Origin: an uncultured Lachnospiraceae bacterium
GTDB taxonomy: Bacteria > Bacillota > Clostridia > Lachnospirales > Lachnospiraceae
Assembly (NCBI GenBank): GCA_900548905.1
Contig: URMK01000113.1
Location: forward strand, 1-8,647
Direction: 5' to 3'
Length of the DNA: 8,647 nucleotides
Of this stretch, positions 6,368-8,647 are shown in pieces (position 1 is the stretch's first letter; each line of letters begins with the position of its first letter). The translations under genes were made by a program, and so were the position numbers. The notes beneath the pieces were generated by a model. It was not told the origin of the DNA. It did not search any database and worked only from the letters and a program-made list of their open reading frames with translations.

Positions 6368-7356
6368 TGACGAAGGAAGAATTTGCAGAGTATGCCTTAT
6401 CAAAAATGAAGGATGCGTTACGAAGGAAATATCCAGAGGCGGAAGTGGAGATTAATACGGTACGAAGAAGCTTCAGCTACAAGGCGGAAAGCATCATCTT
6501 CCGGTTATATGACAGTGACTTTGGCATAGCGATGGATCTGGAAGATCTTTATGCCCTCAGTCAAACAGACAGGGATAAGGGCTTACAAGGATTGCTGCAA
6601 AATGTGGAAAAAAAATTGCTGGCAATAAAACCGGAAAATCTTATTAATTACAGGATTTGGGAATGTGTAAAAGAAAATGTGACAGCCTGCCTGTTTGGAA
6701 AGGATAAGACATTACAGCTGCAAGGTGAATTTCCGTGCAGAGCATTGGATGGGACAGATCTCTCTATTTTCTATGGAATTGGACGGCATGGGAAGCTTCC
6801 GGTTCCGATTGATAATAAAATGATGTCTGTCTGGAAAATTACAGAGACAGATTTATATGATAGGGCGATAGCCAATTTAGTTAAAACGGATGTTTCATTC
6901 CGGGCGGTTATTCCGGAAGCAAGACAAGAGAGGCAGACTCCTGGTATAGCGGATATAAATATTGAAAAACTTGAGGATTATGTCCTGCCGCAGGGGATTT
7001 TGTATGAACTAACAACAAAAGAACATTCCTATGGAGCGGCGGCTATATTAAAACCCGGCCTATTAGAGCGAATTGAAAAACAATTTCAGGGAAGCCTCCT
7101 TCTTATCCCTTCCAGTGTACATGAATTTTTGCTGCTGCATGATGCAGACAAAGCTCCCGAACTTATTCAATCGGTCATCGTATCATTGAATAAGTCCGCA
7201 GCTAATCAAGACGATATTTTATCAAACAATGTATATGTATACAAGGAGGGAGAATTAATGATGGTAACGAAAGAAAAAGTCAACGAAATTGTCAAACAAT
7301 TCCTTCCTATTATTTCTAATAATGACAAAATAGAAGAGGAAGATATGGAATATTAA
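6364..7356 (+). CDS. DUF5688-like protein, second of a tandem pair (330 aa)
   Basis: This is a paralogue of the preceding gene, with the same blocks in the same order: LDGTDLSIFYGIGR (128-141), LYDRAIANL (164-172), LYELTTKEHSYGAAAIL (213-229), IPSSVHEFLL (248-257) and ILSNNVYVY. The N-terminal part is more divergent and lacks the clearer DUF5688 signature of copy 1. It is soluble, with no signal peptide. The start ATG overlaps the previous TGA (ATGA at 6364-6367), and a second in-frame ATG follows immediately at 6367; AAGGA at 6351-6355 serves either. It is the last gene of the operon, followed by a hairpin at 7361-7386. Function unknown. A tandem pair of divergent paralogues would fit a heterodimer. 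Confidence 0.85.
   Translation: MMTKEEFAEYALSKMKDALRRKYPEAEVEINTVRRSFSYKAESIIFRLYDSDFGIAMDLEDLYALSQTDRDKGLQGLLQNVEKKLLAIKPENLINYRIWECVKENVTACLFGKDKTLQLQGEFPCRALDGTDLSIFYGIGRHGKLPVPIDNKMMSVWKITETDLYDRAIANLVKTDVSFRAVIPEARQERQTPGIADINIEKLEDYVLPQGILYELTTKEHSYGAAAILKPGLLERIEKQFQGSLLLIPSSVHEFLLLHDADKAPELIQSVIVSLNKSAANQDDILSNNVYVYKEGELMMVTKEKVNEIVKQFLPIISNNDKIEEEDMEY
7108..7127 (+). repeat. 20-base identical segment shared by the two DUF5688-like genes (copy 2)
   Basis: Second copy of the segment at 6116-6135, encoding PSSVHE at residues 249-254 of the second DUF5688-like protein. Confidence 0.85.
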
Positions 7357-7360
7357 ACAT

Positions 7361-7386
7361 AACAGTTCAGACTTGTCTAAGCTGTT
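7361..7386. terminator. Imperfect hairpin between convergent genes, possible bidirectional terminator
   Basis: AACAGTTCAGAC (7361-7372) can pair with GTCTAAGCTGTT (7375-7386), giving twelve pairs with one mismatch and one G-T wobble around a tight TT turn. It sits five bases after the stop of the seven-gene operon and before the end of the converging XRE gene at 7401. There is no clean T-run on either side (ACCCCTAAACAATTTT on the plus strand), so intrinsic termination would be weak, and it may act mainly as a 3' end protector. Confidence 0.4.
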
Positions 7387-7400
7387 ACCCCTAAACAATT

Positions 7401-7643
7401 TTATACCGAAAGGCCAGTAAAGAATTCGTCAAACGTAGCGTGATAAATTTCTTTTAAGGCAAGCAGGACACTTACTCTGATATTATGTCTGCCTAATTCC
7501 ATCTGCGATATGATTTCACGGCTCATGACAAACCCTTTAATTTGCAGCAAAGCAGCAACATCCTCTTGGGAAAGTTTGGAGCGTAACCGTAATGCTTTCA
7601 AATTTTTGCCTATCGATACATCTTGATTAATAATGCAGCTCAT
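7401..7643 (-). CDS. XRE-family helix-turn-helix repressor-like protein (80 aa)
   Basis: This is a compact single-domain regulator. IGKNLKALRLRSKLSQEDVAALLQIKG (residues 11-37) followed by MSREIISQMELGRHNI and VLLALKEIYHATFDEFF is the XRE/Cro helix-turn-helix pattern seen in many short Firmicutes phage and ICE regulators. The MSRE-IISQMELGR part is the recognition helix region. I chose the ATG at 7641-7643 because AGGAGGG (7652-7658) lies eight bases upstream. The frame is open to an ATG at 7676, but that codon lies inside the palindromic operator and lacks a ribosome binding site. The gene is divergent from 7769-8023. The two GGAATG palindromes between them are its likely binding sites, so autoregulation is expected. 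The domain call is firm; the repressor role is inferred. Confidence 0.9.
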   Translation of the reverse strand: MSCIINQDVSIGKNLKALRLRSKLSQEDVAALLQIKGFVMSREIISQMELGRHNIRVSVLLALKEIYHATFDEFFTGLSV

Positions 7644-7663
7644 TTTGTATGCCCTCCTGAAAT

Positions 7664-7679
7664 GGAATGAAATCATTCC
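7664..7679. promoter_or_regulatory. Operator-like palindrome 1 (GGAATGA-AA-TCATTCC)
   Basis: A perfect 7-bp inverted repeat around a 2-bp centre, 21 bp upstream of the XRE start codon at 7643. It lies just before the XRE ribosome binding site, in its probable leader or promoter start region, and shares the GGAATG-N4-CATTCC core with the site at 7716-7735. Confidence 0.75.
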
Positions 7680-7687
7680 GATATATA

Positions 7688-7716
7688 TTGATTTTATCCA
7701 TTATTAGAGTTAATAT
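7688..7716 (+). promoter_or_regulatory. Sigma-A-like promoter for the small gene and radical SAM gene
   Basis: TTGATT (7688-7693) and TAATAT (7711-7716) are separated by exactly 17 bp. Each matches four of six consensus bases. Transcription would start near 7723, inside the second palindrome, leaving a leader of about 46 bases before the ATG at 7769. The promoter lies between the two GGAATG palindromes. The corresponding leftward promoter for the XRE gene is less clear. Confidence 0.5.
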
Positions 7717-7735
7717 TGGAATGAAAACATTCCAA
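7716..7735. promoter_or_regulatory. Operator-like palindrome 2 (TTGGAATG-N4-CATTCCAA)
   Basis: A perfect 8-bp inverted repeat with an AAAA centre. It starts at the last base of the -10 box and covers the predicted rightward start site, so a bound protein would block that promoter. Its centre is 54 bp from the centre of palindrome 1, close to five helical turns. Confidence 0.8.
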
Positions 7736-7768
7736 ATGAAATTAATTTGTAGAAAGGGGCAGGGATTT

Positions 7769-8023
7769 ATGGAGATGGGATCGAACCAATTTTTTGAGAT
7801 GTTCAGGAGGTTATCTCCGGATATGCAAAATGCAATTTGTTGGATTGCGGAACATTATGATGAAGTATCTAAGATGGCGGAAGGAAAAGAAATGCCAAAA
7901 GAAGAACGGGAAGTTTTTTTACGAAAAGCAATAGAAGAAAAGAAGGATTTGTCAATAATGTTGCTGTATTTTCAACAGATAGTAGATGAAAGGAGGCATG
8001 AAAACCAATCGAATGAAGAGTGA
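7769..8023 (+). CDS. Small hypothetical helical protein, divergent from XRE gene (84 aa)
   Basis: The ATG at 7769 has AAAGGGG (7753-7759) nine bases upstream; a second in-frame ATG at 7775 is an alternative. The frame is open back to 7667, but that part runs through the operator. I do not recognise the family. The protein is predicted to be almost entirely alpha-helical and strongly charged. A short N-terminal part with FFEMFRRLSPDMQNAICWIAEHY is followed by a Lys/Glu-rich middle and a final helix MLLYFQQIVDERR. It has no HTH, signal or membrane segment. It sits directly behind the paired operators and 40 bp before the radical SAM gene. It could be a regulator partner, antirepressor or small accessory protein; none of these is shown. 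Confidence 0.75.
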   Translation: MEMGSNQFFEMFRRLSPDMQNAICWIAEHYDEVSKMAEGKEMPKEEREVFLRKAIEEKKDLSIMLLYFQQIVDERRHENQSNEE

Positions 8024-8063
8024 AAGAACTTTTTGAGAGATGTGGAAAGGAATACAATAATAA

Positions 8064-8647
8064 TTGCGGCGTATAGGCTTGATTGATGTCGATGGACATC
8101 ATTTCCCTAATCTTCCGCTGATGAAGCTTTCCGCATGGCATAAAATGCGTGGGGATGAAGTCAATTGGTATGATCACCTCCAGCAATGGAATCAAAAGAT
8201 GTATGATAAGGTATATATGAGTAAAGTATTTACTTTTACCATGGATTATCCTTATAGCCCGAATGCCAGGGAGGTAATAAGGGGCGGAACCGGCTATTTT
8301 TATCCGGATGGAGGAGAAGAATTGGATAGTGATGTGGAACATATGTATCCGGATTATGCCTTATATCCGCAGCTCTGTAAAGATACAGCATATGGTTTTT
8401 TGACCAGAGGCTGTCCACGGGGCTGCGGTTTTTGTGTGGTTGCGTCCAAAGAAGGATCTGTAAGCCGTAAAGCAGCAAATCTTTCTGAATTCTGGCGGGG
8501 GCAGAAATATATCTGTCTGTTAGATCCTAACCTGATTGCCTGCCAGGATTGGATGGAGCTATTGGAGCAGCTGGTTGATTCCCGCAGTTGGATTGATTTT
8601 ACGCAGGGAATTGATATCCGGATAATGACACCGCAAAAAGCGGAAGC
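8064..8647 (+). CDS. Radical SAM protein, N-terminal part with TTG start (3' truncated by window edge)
   Basis: A reading frame from a TTG at 8064-8066 runs to the right edge (194 complete codons). It begins MRRIGLIDVDGHHFPNLPLM. An in-frame TAA at 8061-8063 rules out any earlier start, and AAAGGA lies about a dozen bases upstream. Residues 1 to about 100 look like a nucleotide- or cobalamin-binding-type Rossmann domain (IGLIDVDGH, then YDKVYMSKVFTF). The radical SAM cluster motif follows as Cys117-x3-Cys121-x2-Cys124 in TRGCPRGCGFC, which would bind the 4Fe-4S cluster that cleaves S-adenosylmethionine. Next come LSEFWRGQKYICLLDPNLIAC and DFTQGIDIRIMT, blocks I associate with an uncharacterised Fe-S oxidoreductase family found in phages and mobile elements. 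Substrate unknown. It probably shares the transcript of the small gene at 7769. Confidence 0.88.
   Translation, partial: MRRIGLIDVDGHHFPNLPLMKLSAWHKMRGDEVNWYDHLQQWNQKMYDKVYMSKVFTFTMDYPYSPNAREVIRGGTGYFYPDGGEELDSDVEHMYPDYALYPQLCKDTAYGFLTRGCPRGCGFCVVASKEGSVSRKAANLSEFWRGQKYICLLDPNLIACQDWMELLEQLVDSRSWIDFTQGIDIRIMTPQKAE

Noticed and set aside
7667..7768. In-frame extension of the 84-aa protein back to an ATG at 7667
   Set aside because: It would begin inside palindrome 1 and translate the promoter and palindrome 2; there is no ribosome binding site, and 7769 has one.
7998..8036. 12-codon ORF with AGGAGG just upstream, possible leader peptide for the radical SAM gene
   Set aside because: The AGGAGG is only one base from the ATG, too close to work well, and the peptide shows no attenuator-like pattern.
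7869..8342. Antisense open frame spanning the small gene and the start of the radical SAM gene
   Set aside because: It covers two better-supported plus-strand genes and has no recognisable features.

Overview
The window looks like the interior of an integrative and conjugative element (ICE) from a low-to-medium GC Gram-positive gut bacterium, most likely a Clostridia/Lachnospiraceae host. The evidence is the strong AGGAGG-type ribosome binding sites, the codon use, and gene families I recognise from such elements: a VirD4-like coupling protein of the clostridial (CD1115-like) type, a VirB2/TrbC-like pilin candidate, a DUF6133-like small membrane protein and two DUF5688-like proteins. No integrase, relaxase, origin of transfer, attachment site, rRNA, tRNA or CRISPR array is visible.

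Layout. Positions 3-581 hold the 3' end of an unrecognised gene. It converges, with a 6-bp gap, on a minus-strand XRE-family regulator (588-896). A short AT-rich divergent promoter region (897-1013) carries several ATAC/GTAT half-sites and separates this regulator from a seven-gene plus-strand operon (1014-7356). The operon order is: unknown acidic protein, lipoprotein, VirD4-like coupling ATPase, VirB2-like pilin candidate, DUF6133-like protein, DUF5688-like protein 1, DUF5688-like protein 2. Two gene pairs overlap and the other gaps are 15-55 bp, so one transcript from the promoter near 1000 could serve all seven. An imperfect hairpin at 7361-7386 ends the operon.

The last 1.3 kb is a second regulatory module. 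A minus-strand XRE repressor-like gene (7401-7643) is divergent from a small hypothetical gene (7769-8023). The region between them carries two GGAATG-N4-CATTCC palindromes, centred 54 bp apart, flanking a plausible sigma-A promoter. Downstream of the small gene, a radical SAM protein starts at a TTG codon (8064) and runs off the right edge. It has a clear CxxxCxxC cluster motif.

How the genes may work together (inference): the first XRE protein probably controls the transfer operon. The coupling protein, pilin candidates and lipoprotein would act at the membrane during conjugation. The DUF5688-like pair are accessory proteins of unknown role. The second XRE protein probably controls itself and the small protein/radical SAM pair, which looks like cargo or a self-contained regulatory cassette. 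The expected VirB4 and VirB6 partners are not in the window.
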